In this document: positions 1 to 12,072 of the stretch, piece by piece
Numbering within the stretch: position 1 is the stretch's first letter
Layout of the letters: each line of letters begins with the position of its first letter
Source of the DNA: Allium sativum
Lineage: Eukaryota; Streptophyta; Magnoliopsida; Asparagales; Amaryllidaceae
Direction: 5' to 3'
Assembly (NCBI GenBank): GCA_030737875.1
Contig: CM060912.1
Location: forward strand, 203,807,231-203,871,230
Length of the DNA: 64,000 bases
Program-made: the position numbers and the translations under genes
The notes under the pieces: model-generated
What the model was told of the DNA's origin: nothing
Database searches by the model: none
Seen by the model: only the letters and a program-made list of their open reading frames with translations

Positions 1-1473
1 GATACAGATGCAGCAAGTGATGAATGAAGTTGGTTACTGAAAATATAAAGTCCACCATGAAGTCTGCCCGCTCCAATCTTTCTCTTCGTTAACAGATCCT
101 GAAAATGAATTGATTAGGAAAAAAATAAGCAAATCATTTTAATGATTTTGTTAATTTTCTCATAGACAAGAGATTAAAACCAAAAGAGGGAACAACTAAA
201 ATGTTATATGATCAACTTTGGAGCAAGTGTGGTAGAACCAACATGAGTTAATTTTGCAAATTCTCCATCGGGAGTTTTAACAGTAAGAGAAAGATGAATT
301 GATTTTCAATCAGTAAGAAGAGAAGCATTTAAAACCATATGATTTGTTGCTCTATTGTCAACAATCCATAAGATAATTTTTTTCAAGAGAAACTGCATTA
401 CCTACCATGTTCGCACTAGCTTGGTGATTACCCATTTTAAGTAATTGCAACAACCGAGATATCTGGTCTGGTATAAGACTTTCATTTTGAGAAGTGGATG
501 TTGAATTTGAATTTGTTGATTACTTTTTGGAAAGCTTATGGTTCGGAGGATATCCATGCAGTTTGAAGCAATTTTCAACATAATGACCATTTGCTTTGCA
601 GTGATCACAAAAAGGTCTACCTTCGCATGAGGTTGTGTTTCCGGATTGAACGCCTGATTTAGACGAAGAATGCCTCCTATGTGGATGAAATGCAGCCATG
701 TCCAGAGAATCCGTCAAACTGGATGTTGAAGCATCTCGTATGTGTCATTGTTGCTCTTCTGATTGCATAAGAGAGCATGCTTTATTAACATTAGGCGGAG
801 GATTCATCATTAAGATTTGATTTCTAGAATTGTTGAATGATTCAGAAAGTCCCATCAAAAATAGATTTAGCTTCGCGTGAGAAGACAATTCCAAAAATTT
901 GTTCAAGGAAGCCACATGTGCATGGAGGAAGCACAATTGAAGAATTTAATTTGTCCCACATAGATTTCAGTTTAGTGAAATGGTCAGAACCGAAAATATT
1001 TTCTTGGGTACATAGTGCGATATCTTGTCACAGCTGGAAAATTCTAGGATCATTTGACTGTGCAAACCTATCTCGTAACTCCATACAAATTTCAATGGCA
1101 TATGAAACATTGATAACACTACTAAGAATTTCCGGAGAAAGAGAGCTGAGAAACCAAGCTTTAACCATTGCATTACATCACTCCCAAGAGGCGAAACTGG
1201 AATCACGGTCAAATGGTCTTTTGATTGTGCCATTGAGAATGCCAACTTTGTTTTTGGCACTTCAAGAAGTATATACCTTTATGTTCCAAATATTATAATT
1301 TGTACCGCTGAGTGGTTGAGCAACTAATGGAATACCTGGATGATTAGAATGATGAAGATACAGTGGATAAGAAGAATCATTTTAACCATTAAGCTTGTTT
1401 GAAGCCATTTGAGGTGGGGAAAAATCAATAAAACAAGGAACAAAGGCATAGAAACTTAATTGCTCTGATACCA
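1..1473 (-). pseudogene. Ty1/copia gag-protease remnant (5' part of gag-pol)
   Basis: Decayed 5' part of a copia polyprotein, read on the minus strand. The gag start is an ATG at 1406-1408, followed by a stop after eight codons. The usual copia gag N-terminus (YLHHSNHPG, then SAKNKVGILNGTIKRPF) and the UBN2-like body follow, in shifting frames. A zinc knuckle CDHCKANGHYVENC (CX2CX4HX4C) lies near 580-625. Further left, about 290-385, is a protease-like segment where the expected D-S/T-G-A reads DNRA and is followed by NHMV. At about 20-90 is a GAG-preintegrase-like stretch (IGAGRLHGGLYIF). Several stops and frameshifts make it non-functional. Integrase and RT would lie left of the window. Family assignment is firm; exact domain limits are approximate. 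Confidence 0.85.
1461..1473 (-). other. Primer-binding site of the copia element
   Basis: On the minus strand this reads TGGTATCAGAGCA, complementary to the 3' end of initiator tRNA-Met, directly abutting the LTR terminus (CA on the element strand). Confidence 0.85.
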
Positions 1474-2657
1474 TGAAAATAATGAAAACATAAATTTTCA
1501 TTATATGTTTACTATTTTACAGGGTAAATTTATATAGCAGGATTGAAATATCATCCTCCACAACAGAATCTATATTTGAATATTAAATTTGCATGAAACT
1601 AGCCGACACACAGAATTGATCCATAGTTGATATCAAGGTTCGAAATCCCGGTTTCCGTTTCCGTTCCGACCATCTAGAAATATTAAAATTCCGGCCCCAT
1701 TCCGAAAATTCCGGAGATTCCGGTTTAATTCCGGTTTGCTAATTCCGATACTTTTTCTTATAAATATGCAAATAGACATTCAATACAAACAATCGGTTTG
1801 TCAATTCCATGTGAAATGGTCATTCATAATTAGTCATTAAGTGACGATCATAATCACTTAAAAGAAGAAGCATTTGGATATTTAAAACGCTACATTCACA
1901 TTGCTAAAGCCCAAACCATTTCATTTAGAGAAAAAAATATGAACCTTACAATATGCGGTCTTCAACCAATTAGGTTGTAGCAGCATATATGATATACAAC
2001 GCTGGCCCATGTAAAGCCATATTTCGAGTAAACCCTACAAATTCCAGCCGCCTCTTTCTTCTACAGACTAAAATCGCACTCCCCAACTCAAGATCAAAAC
2101 TGTGTTCTTCAAATTAAAATCAAAGATTGATTATTTTCCTCTTTAATTCAAATTTCCTTCTTCAATCAACTTAAATCAATCACTCTCTCTCCTCGCATCA
2201 CTCTGTTTGTCTGTCAAAGACCAGAACGGATTTTTAATTGAATTTCGGCCCGACCATCGCCGGAACCGGACCAAAATGGCCGGAATTCCGACGTGCCGGA
2301 TGGAACTTCGAACCTTGGATGATATATTCAACATCCCTCTCCAAATTCTTTCTTTAATCCACATCCTTCTTTTCTATTTTTGTTCACCTCCCTACTTCTT
2401 TTCTACCTCCAAAATCTCTTGCTTAATTCAATAAATCTATCTAACTTCTGCATAACTTCTTATCTACCTTCTTTTCGCTAACATTCTTCCTCCAACTCCC
2501 TGTTATCAACCCATTCTGCAACTTCCTCAGCCTCTCTCTCTTCTTAATTCTTACACCTGCAAACTTCCCCCCTTCAAGCAACAACCCTCCACCATCCGTT
2601 ACAACTCCCATGTCTGCCTACCTACCAGGAACCTTACAACCTGTCCTAATACTCACA
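1474..2657 (-). repeat. Ty1/copia 5' LTR, interrupted by a hAT-like element
   Basis: The LTR edge next to the primer site is clear (plus-strand TG at 1474). The outer edge is uncertain because the partner LTR is off-window; a CA at 2656-2657 is the best candidate. Without the hAT-like insertion and its duplicated target the LTR would be about 490 bp, a normal copia size. The outer part is pyrimidine-rich on the plus strand. Confidence 0.6.
1634..2317. mobile_element. hAT-like non-autonomous DNA transposon (MITE)
   Basis: A 684-bp segment with terminal inverted repeats CAAGGTTCGAA (11 identical bases; 5' end at 1634, mirror ending at 2317). Both ends are dense in CCGG/TTCCG motifs, like the subterminal transposase-binding repeats of hAT elements. 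It is flanked by an 8-bp target duplication differing at one base: GTTGATAT (1626-1633) and GATGATAT (2318-2325). The 8-bp TSD and CA-starting termini point to hAT. It has no transposase ORF, so it must have been mobilised in trans. It lies inside the copia LTR and is therefore younger than it. Confidence 0.75.
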
Positions 2658-4588
2658 TTTTTTTCAACCTATTTGTTTATTCTCCTCCAACTTAATACAC
2701 AGCCAAATTTATCTCTAATCAATCGTGAATTTCATCTTATTCGGCTTTTGTCCACATCATTTATTTCTTGGTGCATGCCTATTTTCCAATAATTCTCTTT
2801 AACTCCCCATTTTACCTTCACTATTGGATTGCTTCAGCGGGTATAAGTAATTTTGGCTTCAATGGGTGTCCTAATGTTCGTGGGATATTGGTTTCACTAA
2901 AGGAACGAATTTATGAATCACACGTTTCAGTTCAACAAACTAAAACATGTATTTCAGACTCCTTTATAGCAATTTAGTATATAATGCATAAAATATTTAC
3001 TACATGAAATATTTACTTTGATATAGTAAATTACTAATACATTGTTACACATATATCCTATCGAGAAGACATTCATTACAATTGGAATATGTTTGATCTT
3101 AGACTAAGCCTAATTAATTGTACTTAATCTACAATATTGTATTCTGATTTGGTGCATGGAAGCTCTACATTCATCATAATTGTAGCCATTATCATGACTA
3201 TAAAGGAAAATGATGATTTTAAAGTGGAATAATGAGTTTTACCTGGTTGGTGTCTTATTTGTCATAAAGAATTCAAGTATGCATATTTGTAAAATTTAGG
3301 AGAAAAAAGGATTTCTTCATTTTAAATCAAATATAATTTATATAGTATTTTGTTGACTATAAAAAAGGCATAATGTTTCCTCAACTGCATTTTCTTTTTA
3401 CGTGAACAATAAAGAATATAGTTTATATGCAATAAAATTATCGTTAATTTCGCAACTAAAGTCTATTTTTCACGTGTGTACATACAGAAAAATGTATGTA
3501 GATTGGGGCAAAGATGGAGCAAAACATTGGCTTTTATTAGGTTTCCAATATAATTTTATCTTAGTTATGCCACAACAAATAGAAAACCAAATAATTCAAG
3601 GCCAACTTTTATTATTTTAACTACACACTACTGATAGAATTGCATTAATATCACATGGACGAGCAATGGAAGATAGTCATTCTCATCTTATATGTTTGAG
3701 TCGCTGAAATGGCTGGTAGAATGATTACACGAGTACCACCGAAAGATTAAGGAAAAAAACTGTTTAGGTTCAATTATATTTCGCTAACCTTCCTGTTTCT
3801 CATGTTTCTATCACATCCAGACTAAACTTATAAAGAATATTGACAAAAATTTTGATGCTTGTGGATTTAGTAATATTTAATTTCTATTACTTTTGTTGAT
3901 GCGTTTTTTTTTAAACAATCAATATACATTTAGTGCGCAACAACTTTAGCTTAAGCTTTCTTTAAAAACTCATAGTATATTTTATGAACTAGAGGTCATT
4001 ATGTAACTTAAAACATTTTTTATGGGACATCCAGTAATACAACAATTGGTTATTGCACTTCACTTATATGTTAGGTAAAACGTTTCTATACAAAATTTGT
4101 GTTACTTCATCAAAATTAATATCTTTTTTTATAAAGGCTTGTAAACGATTGTTAGCAAGTCACTAACATAGAAATTTTTGCCATGACTTTAGATGGTAAA
4201 ATGTAGCTCATATGTGCATATTTTATTTGTCACTGTGAGATAATATAAAATTCCTATATCATATAAGAATATACAGTCATGATGTCCTAGAACTATTCAT
4301 GTACCATTACTAAAAATAAATATGAATCGTATCATTAACCATTAATATTAACAATGTAGACTTGAGTCATATCTGAAGATATCTTTTTCATGACTACCTC
4401 ATTACTATGTACTAAAAATATTTTTGATGTTATCTTCTAATTATTTAATGATCAAATAACTTTATACTTAGCTATAGCTCATTGATGTGAAGACGTGGAG
4501 TTGATGTCTAGTTCACCTTCCAATTTTGTATCCATTTCCTATATTCTTACCTATCTTAAGATATAAAACTGATGTTCATATATTAAGC
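2658..4588. other. AT-rich DNA with no recognisable gene
   Basis: Roughly 1.9 kb. The only ORFs are short (60-75 codons) and of unremarkable composition; I found no protein motif, RNA gene, tandem array or LTR end. It could be host intergenic DNA or a very old decayed repeat. Confidence 0.6.
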
Positions 4589-4883
4589 TCGACACCCCTA
4601 CATCCCTTAATGTCACCCATATGAGAATGCATTAAGTTCTGTGAAGCGCAATAGGTAAATAGTAACCAAAATTCACATGACAATGTAAATATGCAGCGAA
4701 AACCTTTCATTATTATAAAATCTAATTTAATCATTACAATTTCAAATACAAAAAAAATAGTAATAACCATCTGTCTCACACCACAAAACATCAAAGTACA
4801 AAACTATAATCATATCACCCTTAAAATCCATAACAAGGTAGAATAAAAGTCAAAGCAATACATCGAGTCAGAAAAAATCCAAG
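4589..4883 (-). repeat. Old gypsy LTR end fragment (Z)
   Basis: Begins like the 3' end of the A/B-type LTRs (element strand ...GGGATGTAGGGGTGTCGA; compare GGGAGGTGGGGTGTTTCA at 4884) and keeps the 'leading stop of growth' order of that end: an ACTTAATGCATTC block, then the GCGGAAA-like and TTTATTA-rich stretch. It is much more diverged than the other LTRs. It stops where element A begins, so it is the oldest layer of the nest. The rest of it would lie beyond element A, off-window. Confidence 0.6.
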
Positions 4884-6040
4884 TGAAACACCCCACCTCC
4901 CTTAAGGTCACTCACAAAGGGAATGCATTAACTTTGGTGAATCATTTTAGGTAAAAGGCACAGATAATTTACAAGACAGACATATAAACACGGAAAACTA
5001 AAATCATTTCATAAATAGCGTGGTTCAGTTAAAATATTACAAGCATTGTCTCAAAACCCAACTTCTAAATTATTACAATAAAACATCTGTCTTGATTTAA
5101 AACTCTAAGTACATAAAGAAGCATAAAACAATAGTAAAGTAGCATAAATCCGCAATAAAGTGTAACCACAGCCATAGCCCAAGAAAAGAGGATCCAAACA
5201 ATACATTTACTCTCTTCAAGCTAGAAAAGGTATGCACTAAGTTGAAGTATTCCCTCCCTGAAGACTGGGGGCGGGGGGGGGGGGGGGGACGGAAGAAAAG
5301 AAGGAGAAAGAAAACGGGTTAGACATAAGCTTGGTAAGTCCAGTGATTATTCAGCATGTAAACAACAAAAAGGATCATAACATGAATAAACTGAACATAG
5401 GACAATACCATAGCAATAAGATAACATAAGATAAGGGAAGATAAACTGAATATACTATCGCACTCATTTCCATTTCTCTGCACCTACTAACTAATGTTTC
5501 AACTACCATCATGTGTTCATAACAAAGTGATCCCTTTTCCGATCGGCTTCTACTCGCATGAATTTATTACTTGTGTCATTCGGCCCCGCTTGATTGTAGA
5601 TACCTGTGCTGGTCCCGCCATGGGGTGTATTAATTCCTATGGTGGCAACCGACACAAATTCAAGATGCACAGTTTATACTACTGATGCCAAGTGCCTGCT
5701 TTTTCCATTCCAAAGTACGTGCACGCCCATACTCCCCCGGAACCTACACCGCTGCACCACCCGCTGCTATTTTGATCGCTTATAATCAGCCCAGTAATCG
5801 TGCCCCACCCTGCCTAGTTCAGGGTACCGTGATACATCTATGTGGGTTATTGCTGAAATGGGTCCCCGTTACTAGTGTTTCCTAATCAACATGTTATAAC
5901 GGTTAAGTGTTCTCAAATTAACCTAACACCACCCATCTGTTTAATTAACATGTTGTATTGGTGGATGTTGCCTTAATTAACTTAACCCTACCATTCTTAG
6001 CCCGTCCATCCCTTAGCTTTAATTCATTCATTAAAGCACC

Positions 6041-6232
6041 AACCTCTCACATTAGATCTATATTGTTGCGGTCGCTGGATGTACCGGGCGGTCTTACACC
6101 GCAGCTCAATCTAACCTCGGGTTTTTGGGCTTAATGCGCTAACCTCTCACATTAGATCTATATTGTTGCGGTCGCTGGAAGTGCCGGGCGGTTCCGGGCA
6201 GTCTTACACCGCAACTCAATCTAACCTCGGGT
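6041..6232 (-). promoter_or_regulatory. Twin stem-loop cassette, element A
   Basis: Two tandem units of about 95 bases. Outer stem TTAGAT/ATCTAA, inner stem TGCGGT/ACCGCA, and a CCGGGC-rich apex. Homologous cassettes in B-E use different stem sequences that also pair. Confidence 0.65.
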
Positions 6233-6662
6233 AAGGCATGTTCATCTTTATCCAATTTACATATTTGTCATATGTGTCCAAGTTTAGGTCTTTTTATGTC
6301 AATATTCCCGAAGTGTAGTCAGTACAAGTTTTATGCCACATTCACTTGTTATGCCCAAAATTTACCCAATTAAATTATACCCAATTTTCCCGCATTATAA
6401 TCTCACTACAACGAGATTCAATCTAAGCTCCGAATGAACCTAGTATTCATAAAAGAAAATAAAAAGGTGAAAAATAGAGAAGGAGCATAAGAATTGACAT
6501 AAGGAAAAATAGGCATGTAAAGGTGTACCCAATTCAAGAATCATGTTTCCAATAGGCATGTTGTACATTAACAGTAAGTGTGGGCAAGGTAAGCAATTTA
6601 CACCATAGGTATAAAGATTAGATAGAATTGGACTTAAAAGAATCACTAGTTTTGATGTACAA

Positions 6663-6892
6663 CATGATAAGTTCCATTATATCAATCACGATAGTCTCAT
6701 AGGCATAGGATGTACAACATGATAGGTTCCATCATATCAATCACAATAGTCTTATAGGCATGATAGGTTCCATTATGTCAATCACAATAGTCTCATGGGC
6801 ATGATATGTTTCATTATGTCAATCACAACAGTCTCATTGGCATGATAGGTTTCATTATATCAATCACAATAGTCTCATATGCATAGGCACTT
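6663..6892. repeat. Tandem array of a roughly 50-bp unit in LTR A
   Basis: About five imperfect copies of a unit containing ATGATAGGTTCCATTAT and ATCAATCACAATAGTCTCAT. It lies inside the predicted intron; no homologous array is seen in the other elements. Confidence 0.8.
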
Positions 6893-7731
6893 CATATTTG
6901 ACAAAAGGATAAGCATGAATCAGGATTAGGCATAGTTCTAGATCCGATTATTACCGTCATAATTTCTAGTAGGTGTTCAAATCTGAATAATAACTGAACT
7001 TACAGAAAAAGAACGGACTTTGTATTCTGGGATCTGATTTCTGAATTTGTTAAGCTTGACCCTTGATGTAGACGTTTGTTTCTCTAGTTTGGATTTGGTT
7101 TGGAGCTTTCTAACTTGATTTCTAGTTTGGAGAAGATAGAGGCTAGGCTAGCTTAGACATGGACAGCATGACGTCTTCATAGAATAGGGTTATAAGGTCT
7201 AGGGTTGAGGTTTGAGGTGATTATATAGAAGTTTAGGATTAATATGGGCCTTTAGATCAGCCTAGGAGTCATCAAAGCCATCCAAACCCAAGAGAGCCAA
7301 CCAGAACATGACACATATGCCCTAACACCTCAGAAAATCGTCACTGTCTATATCAGTTCCCATGTGTCGACCCCACGGGGGGATGGGGGTTCGACACCCC
7401 TAGGGGGGTCGACACCTATTTTAACACCCCTTGGGGGGGTCGACACCCCTGAGCGTGAAATTTCCTGCTCAGCTGTTTTCTGAAGTTTTGAAATTCAAAT
7501 CTTCTTTAATTATTTAATTATTATTTTAATTTAATTTCTGCTTAAACTTGAAAAATTTTAACCTCCATAGGTTCTTCATACGGAGTCCGATTCACGGAAA
7601 CTCGGACTCTATCTCAAACAGAATTTCGAGAAGAACGAAATGGCATAACCCGTTTCCCTTAATTCCTCTTCTAAAAATTAAGTGTTCTTAATTTTTTATT
7701 TTAATATTCACGGAAAATATGGGGAGTTACA

Positions 7732-8359
7732 TTCTCCCCTCCTTAAAGGATTTCGTCCCCGAAATCTCTAAGTTAAGAAGAATGTATCCTAACATCCAAC
7801 ATCCATCTACTCAACCTTCAATCACAGGCATCCATTGTCCTTAAAACGATTTCTACTGCTTTCATGATCATATGCATAGTGTGTGTATATGTTCTAATCT
7901 AATGCAAAATTAGGCGGTCTACTGATTTAGTTGACCTCCTTGATGTGAATCATGTCGGTGCTATAAGTCCATCATGTATGCAATTATTCATAATCGTATT
8001 TTGTAAATTCTACATAAGTGCACAATCATTCATAAAAATGCAACGTCCACATGATAACACATCAAGTTTCAATCCATATATAAAAAAATATATGCACATG
8101 CAATATGAAAGTGACTGAGCTGATCTAGTACCTAGTGTGTCTGTATATGCATCCACGAGCAACCACTAGCAACCACTTGCAACCATCAATCATAACATGT
8201 TTTCAAATACATGTTTACATTCATTGGTTTCTACCTAAGGATCAAGAATAGGACCGAGGAGATATACTTAAGAGATAGATACAAGCATGCATAAACTAAT
8301 GGAAAAAGAGATCAAGGATGTACCCTAAAAAAGAAAAGGATAGGATAAACGTATCTTGT
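7732..8359 (-). pseudogene. Element A internal region, left part: 3' UTR and end of pol
   Basis: Between the A LTR and the B insertion. From the LTR: polypurine tract, then the hairpin GATTTCG-(4)-CGAAATC (7749-7766), a second hairpin (7913-7939), a non-coding stretch with GCAACCACT direct repeats near 8159-8185, and the last codons of pol near 8330-8354. The order matches the 3' UTRs of B, D and E. The final CTTGT (8355-8359) is the target duplicated on insertion of B; the pol frame resumes at 56309. Confidence 0.8.
7749..7766 (-). promoter_or_regulatory. Pre-PPT hairpin, element A
   Basis: Perfect 7-bp stem GATTTCG/CGAAATC with a 4-base loop, 17 bases inside the LTR edge and next to the polypurine tract. 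Confidence 0.7.
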
Positions 8360-9072
8360 TGAAACACCTCACCTCCATTAAGGTCACTCACAAAGGGAAT
8401 GCCTTAACTTTGGTGGAGGTTTTTAAGTAAAAGTCACAGATAAAACACAAGACAGATATAAACACATATATGTAAGTAGCGGAAAACAAACAGACTTTTT
8501 ATTTCATAAATACGTGTTCATACAAAACATTTCCATAACTGTCACACAATAACTTCCAAAACATTACATCATCATTTCTGTCTTGGTTATTAAATAATGA
8601 AGCATAAAACATAATTAAAACTGCATAAATCCCCATAGAATGCGTCCAAAAGCCATAGCCAAGGAAAGAGAGTCCAAAACGTACATCTACTATCTTGAAG
8701 CTTGCAAAGAGTCTGACTAAGCTTGGTTGTTTCCTCCCTGTGGACCTGGGGGGGGGGGGGAAGAAAAGAAGACGAAAGAAAAATAGAGTCAGACATAAAG
8801 CCTGGTAAGTCTAGTGACTCTTCAGCATGAGAATAAGAAAAAGGGCATGATAGGTATAAACTGGAAATAGGAAAGTATCATAAACTAAGATAAAGCAGTT
8901 TTGAATCGAATACACTATAGCACCCCACACTATATCTATGCACCTACTTGCATTGTCTCAACTCGCACCCCATGATCGGGGTGAAGTGATCCCCTTTTCT
9001 AAAGATCGGCTCCTACTCGCAAAATCATATGTGTCATACAGCCCCCAATGATTGTAGATACCTATGATGGTC

Positions 9073-9103
9073 CCACCATGGGGTGTATCAAGTCCCATGG
9101 TGG
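9073..9103 (-). promoter_or_regulatory. CCACCATGGG hairpin in LTR B
   Basis: Perfect 10-bp stem CCACCATGGG/CCCATGGTGG around an 11-base loop. The same hairpin occurs in D (31916-31946); a G-to-A change disrupts one arm in the B 5' LTR copy (about 17328-17358). Confidence 0.7.
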
Positions 9104-9483
9104 CGGCCCGACACAATTCTAGGATGCATAGGTTATACTACTGGTGCCCAGTGCCTTGTTTGTCTGCTCCGAAGTGTATGCACGCCCGCACTCCGTTAGA
9201 ACCTACACTGCTACACCAACCGCCGTCGCTTTTGACCGCTTACAATCAACCCAGTAATCGTGCCCCAGCCTGCCTAGTTTCAGGGTACCATGATACCTAA
9301 TTGGGTTACTGCTGAAATGGGTCCACGTTACTAGGGGTTTCTAGTCAAACATGTTAAGTGGTTAAGTGTATGTATTTACCTAACCCCATCCATCAGTTTA
9401 ATTTACAAGTTGAATTGGTTAAGTGTTTTAGTTAACTTAACCCTCCCATCCTGACTTGTCTGTCCTTAGTTTTTTTAAAGCAC

Positions 9484-9687
9484 CGACCACTCACATTAGA
9501 CAGGTATTGTTACAGTTACTGGATGTGTCGGTCGGTTCCGGGCAGGTTTACACCGTAACTTAGTCTAACCTCGGGTCCTTATTGGGCTCAATGCTTAACC
9601 ACCCACATTGGATAGGTATTGTTGTGACTACTGGACAGCCGGGCGGGTCCGGGCAGGTTTACATCACAACTCAATCCAACCTCGTGT
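9484..9687 (-). promoter_or_regulatory. Twin stem-loop cassette, element B 3' LTR
   Basis: Two units of about 95 bases. Unit 1 pairs TTAGAC with GTCTAA and has an inner TTAC/GTAA stem; unit 2 pairs TTGGAT with ATCCAA and TTGTGA with TCACAA. Both carry GGTCCGGGCAGG or GGTTCCGGGCAGG at the apex. Confidence 0.7.
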
Positions 9688-11048
9688 TAAGCATAGTCGT
9701 ATTTTCTAAATTTCTATATTTGTCTCTATTACTTGTTATATGTAAAATTGTTAACAATTAAATGTTGTGGCGCACTTTCCTAGTTCATCATTTTTGGTAT
9801 AAGAATTTTACACCATTTAAATGCCACCAATTATTGGCATGTGCCAAACATGCCAATACATATATTTTTCACCAATTTATGTCAAGTTTCCTATAATTAC
9901 CAATTTTCCCCAATGTTACCCCATCTAATTATTAGGCTAACAATCTTAGCCTAATTTTTCTTCCGCATGATATTTAACATATAAAATTAGGCTAAAAACT
10001 TAGCCTAATTTAGCGTACACAAAATTGGCATATAGAAATTCATAAACTTGACATAGGTGTAAACTTGGCATTATCGACATAGTCCATATGAACATCATAG
10101 GTGTGAACTAGCAAAATAGTCAACATGAATATCATAGGTGTGAACTTGCAACGTAGACTAGATCAACATACATATATGTGAATTTGCAACGTAGGCTAAA
10201 TCAACTTACATATATGTGAACTTGCATTGAAATAGGGATCTAACCAAATAGGTGTCACATGAATTAGCATATGATTTAGACAACATAATCCTAAACATGT
10301 TAGTTCTAGGCATAACATCGAACATCACTAGCATATGACAAGAATAGGATGTCCATAAAGTATGTATAATTTAATCACATGTGTAAAATAGATCCAATCA
10401 TGTTTACTACTATAACATGAAACTTGTGTTAAAATGGATCTTGGCATGGATCCAATTATGAACTTGCAACTTTTGTATAAACATATGAGCATGTATATGA
10501 ACTTAATCATTTAGGCATAGAGGTTTTATCATAAAGTATATACATGAGATCTTATCTTGGTCATAACACATACAACCTATATAATCACATAAACTTATAG
10601 GTGTAGATTATAACATGAACTATACAACTTGCATGTGATGTTGTTTTCATTCTAAATGTACAATAGGATCAACATCAACTCAATTATACCACAAACATCC
10701 CAATACCATTCACAAAACAATCATTTCAATACATAGATATGAATTAACATCGTCGTTATACAATAGCACAATTCCATTTCCATTTTACATCGAATCAATT
10801 CTTAATTTTATTCACATCGGAAAAATCACTATACTTACAACAAACGACGGTCTTGTTTTATGAATTCTGAGTTCTGAATTTGCAATGCTTTCCTTTGGGT
10901 AGACAAACGTTGTTTGATTCTTGTTTTAACTTTAATTTTTCTCATCTCTAAGCTTTCTCTAACTGACGGCTACTCTTAGTTTCCTCCCAGCAGCATGGCC
11001 TCTCTAGTTCTATTTTATTTGTGTGAATCTAGGTTGAGTGTTGAGTTG

Positions 11049-11056
11049 TATTTATA
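11049..11056 (-). promoter_or_regulatory. TATA box of LTR B
   Basis: TATAAATA on the minus strand, about 210 bases upstream of the predicted donor at 10838. Matching boxes sit at the same place in the other gypsy LTRs. Confidence 0.65.
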
Positions 11057-11526
11057 GAATTTCAGATTGATTTGAGTCGTCAAATGATCATAGAGTGAAT
11101 CCAGACCATACACACCAAGAGAAGCCAATCAGAAAGTGAAAAATAAGCCCTAGTGACACACCAGAGCTCAGAAATTCGACCAGAAACCCGACCAGGCCAG
11201 CCAGAGCCAAACTAGGTCGACTGGGCAGGTCGACCCCCTGGTCGACCTGGTGCCTGGGCTGGAATTTTCCCGCCTAGCCCAGTTTGGGTCTGTTTTTCGA
11301 ATTTTGACCTGAATTTGAATTGTCTGAATTTTAAATTGAATTCAGAAACTTTCGGAGGTAATAACTCCTTCATACGGAGTCCGATTTACGCAGACTCGGA
11401 TTCTATCTCAAGCAGAATTCCGAGACAAACGCAATGGCGTAACCCATTTCCCTTAATTCTTTCATTTAGAATTAATTATACTTTAATTTGTTAGTTTACT
11501 GTTAACTGAAAATTCGGGGTGTTACA

Positions 11527-12072
11527 TTCTCCCCTCCTCAAAGGATTTCGTCCCCGAAATCTTCAAGTCTGGAAGAACGTATATCCTAACATCCAATCGT
11601 CCATCTACTCAACCAACAAACACAGGCTTCCATTGTCCTTAAAAGACTTCTAATGCTTCATGATCATATGTCCTTATCTAATGCAAAAATTAGGCGGTTT
11701 ACTGATTCAGTTGACCTCCTTACTGCGAATCATGTAAGTGCCAAGAATCCATTATGTATGAAAAATTTCCCTACTCATAATTCTACATGAGTTTGCAACC
11801 ATTCATACAAATGCGACATCCATACAACAACATATAAAGTTTCACCCACATACAAATATGAGCACATATATACATATGGAGTATGAAGTGACTGATCCGA
11901 TCTAAAACCTAGGTTGTGTGTGTATATGCATCCACGAGCAACCACTAGCAACCACTTGCAGCCATCAACCATAACATGTTTCAAATACATGTTTACATCC
12001 AAAGGGGTTTCTACCTAAGGATAAAGGATAATATCGAGGAGATATAACTAAAAAGATAGATTCAAGCACAAC
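11527..12072 (-). other. Element B 3' UTR and polypurine tract
   Basis: Non-coding, between the pol stop and the 3' LTR. It holds the polypurine tract (plus TTCTCCCCTCC at 11527), the GATTTCG/CGAAATC hairpin at 11544-11561, and a second hairpin at 11693-11719 with arms GGTTTACTGA and TCAGTTGACC. GCAACCACT-type direct repeats lie near 11936-11960. The same order occurs in A, D and E. Confidence 0.8.
11544..11561 (-). promoter_or_regulatory. Pre-PPT hairpin, element B
   Basis: Perfect 7-bp stem GATTTCG/CGAAATC, loop of four bases, 17 bases from the LTR edge. Confidence 0.7.

Larger units (their letters stand above)
5265..7003 (-). other. Predicted LTR intron of element A
   Basis: On the minus strand the donor is TTCT|GTAAGTTC (first base 7003). 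The acceptor is a long C/T tract ending CCCCCAG (AG at 5265-5266). Length about 1.7 kb. The TATA-like TTATATA (7221-7227, reverse complement) is about 220 bases upstream of the donor. Positions match those in the other five elements. Splicing is inferred only. Confidence 0.5.
4884..7731 (-). repeat. Element A, 3' LTR (gypsy, chromovirus)
   Basis: A 2848-bp LTR running from TGAAACACCCCACC (plus strand) to ...GGGGAGTTACA, i.e. TGTAACTCCCC on the element strand. The polypurine tract follows directly inside (plus TTCTCCCCTCC at 7732). It holds a predicted LTR intron, a twin stem-loop cassette, a tandem array of a roughly 50-bp unit, a TATA box and GTCGAC motifs, each listed separately. The outer flank is CCAAG; the matching right flank lies off-window. 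Confidence 0.85.
8746..10838 (-). other. Predicted LTR intron of element B (3' LTR copy)
   Basis: Minus-strand donor TTGTT|GTAAGTATAG (first base 10838); acceptor CTTCTTTTCTTC + C-run + CAG|GTCC (AG at 8746-8747). Length about 2.1 kb, ending 386 bp before the LTR terminus. Inferred from motif and positional conservation across elements. Confidence 0.55.
8360..11526 (-). repeat. Element B, 3' LTR (3167 bp)
   Basis: Runs from TGAAACACCTCACC to ...TTCGGGGTGTTACA on the plus strand (element strand TGTAACACCCCGAA...). Uninterrupted, unlike its 5' partner. Contains the acceptor C-tract near 8747-8770, a CCACCATGGG hairpin, the twin stem-loop cassette, the donor at 10838, a TATA box at 11049-11056 and GTCGAC motifs near 11213-11255. 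Confidence 0.92.

Noticed and set aside
1634..1655. tRNA-like B box (GGTTCGAAATCC) suggesting a SINE
   Set aside because: No A box upstream, no poly-A tail, and an inverted copy ends the element at 2317 with an 8-bp target duplication, fitting hAT.
2768..2977. ORF of 69 codons in the AT-rich gap
   Set aside because: No motif, no similarity and composition like its surroundings.
5265..5290. Long G-run (5270-5287) as a G-quadruplex signal
   Set aside because: On the element strand it is the C-run of the predicted acceptor; as a quadruplex signal it is not conserved (E lacks it).
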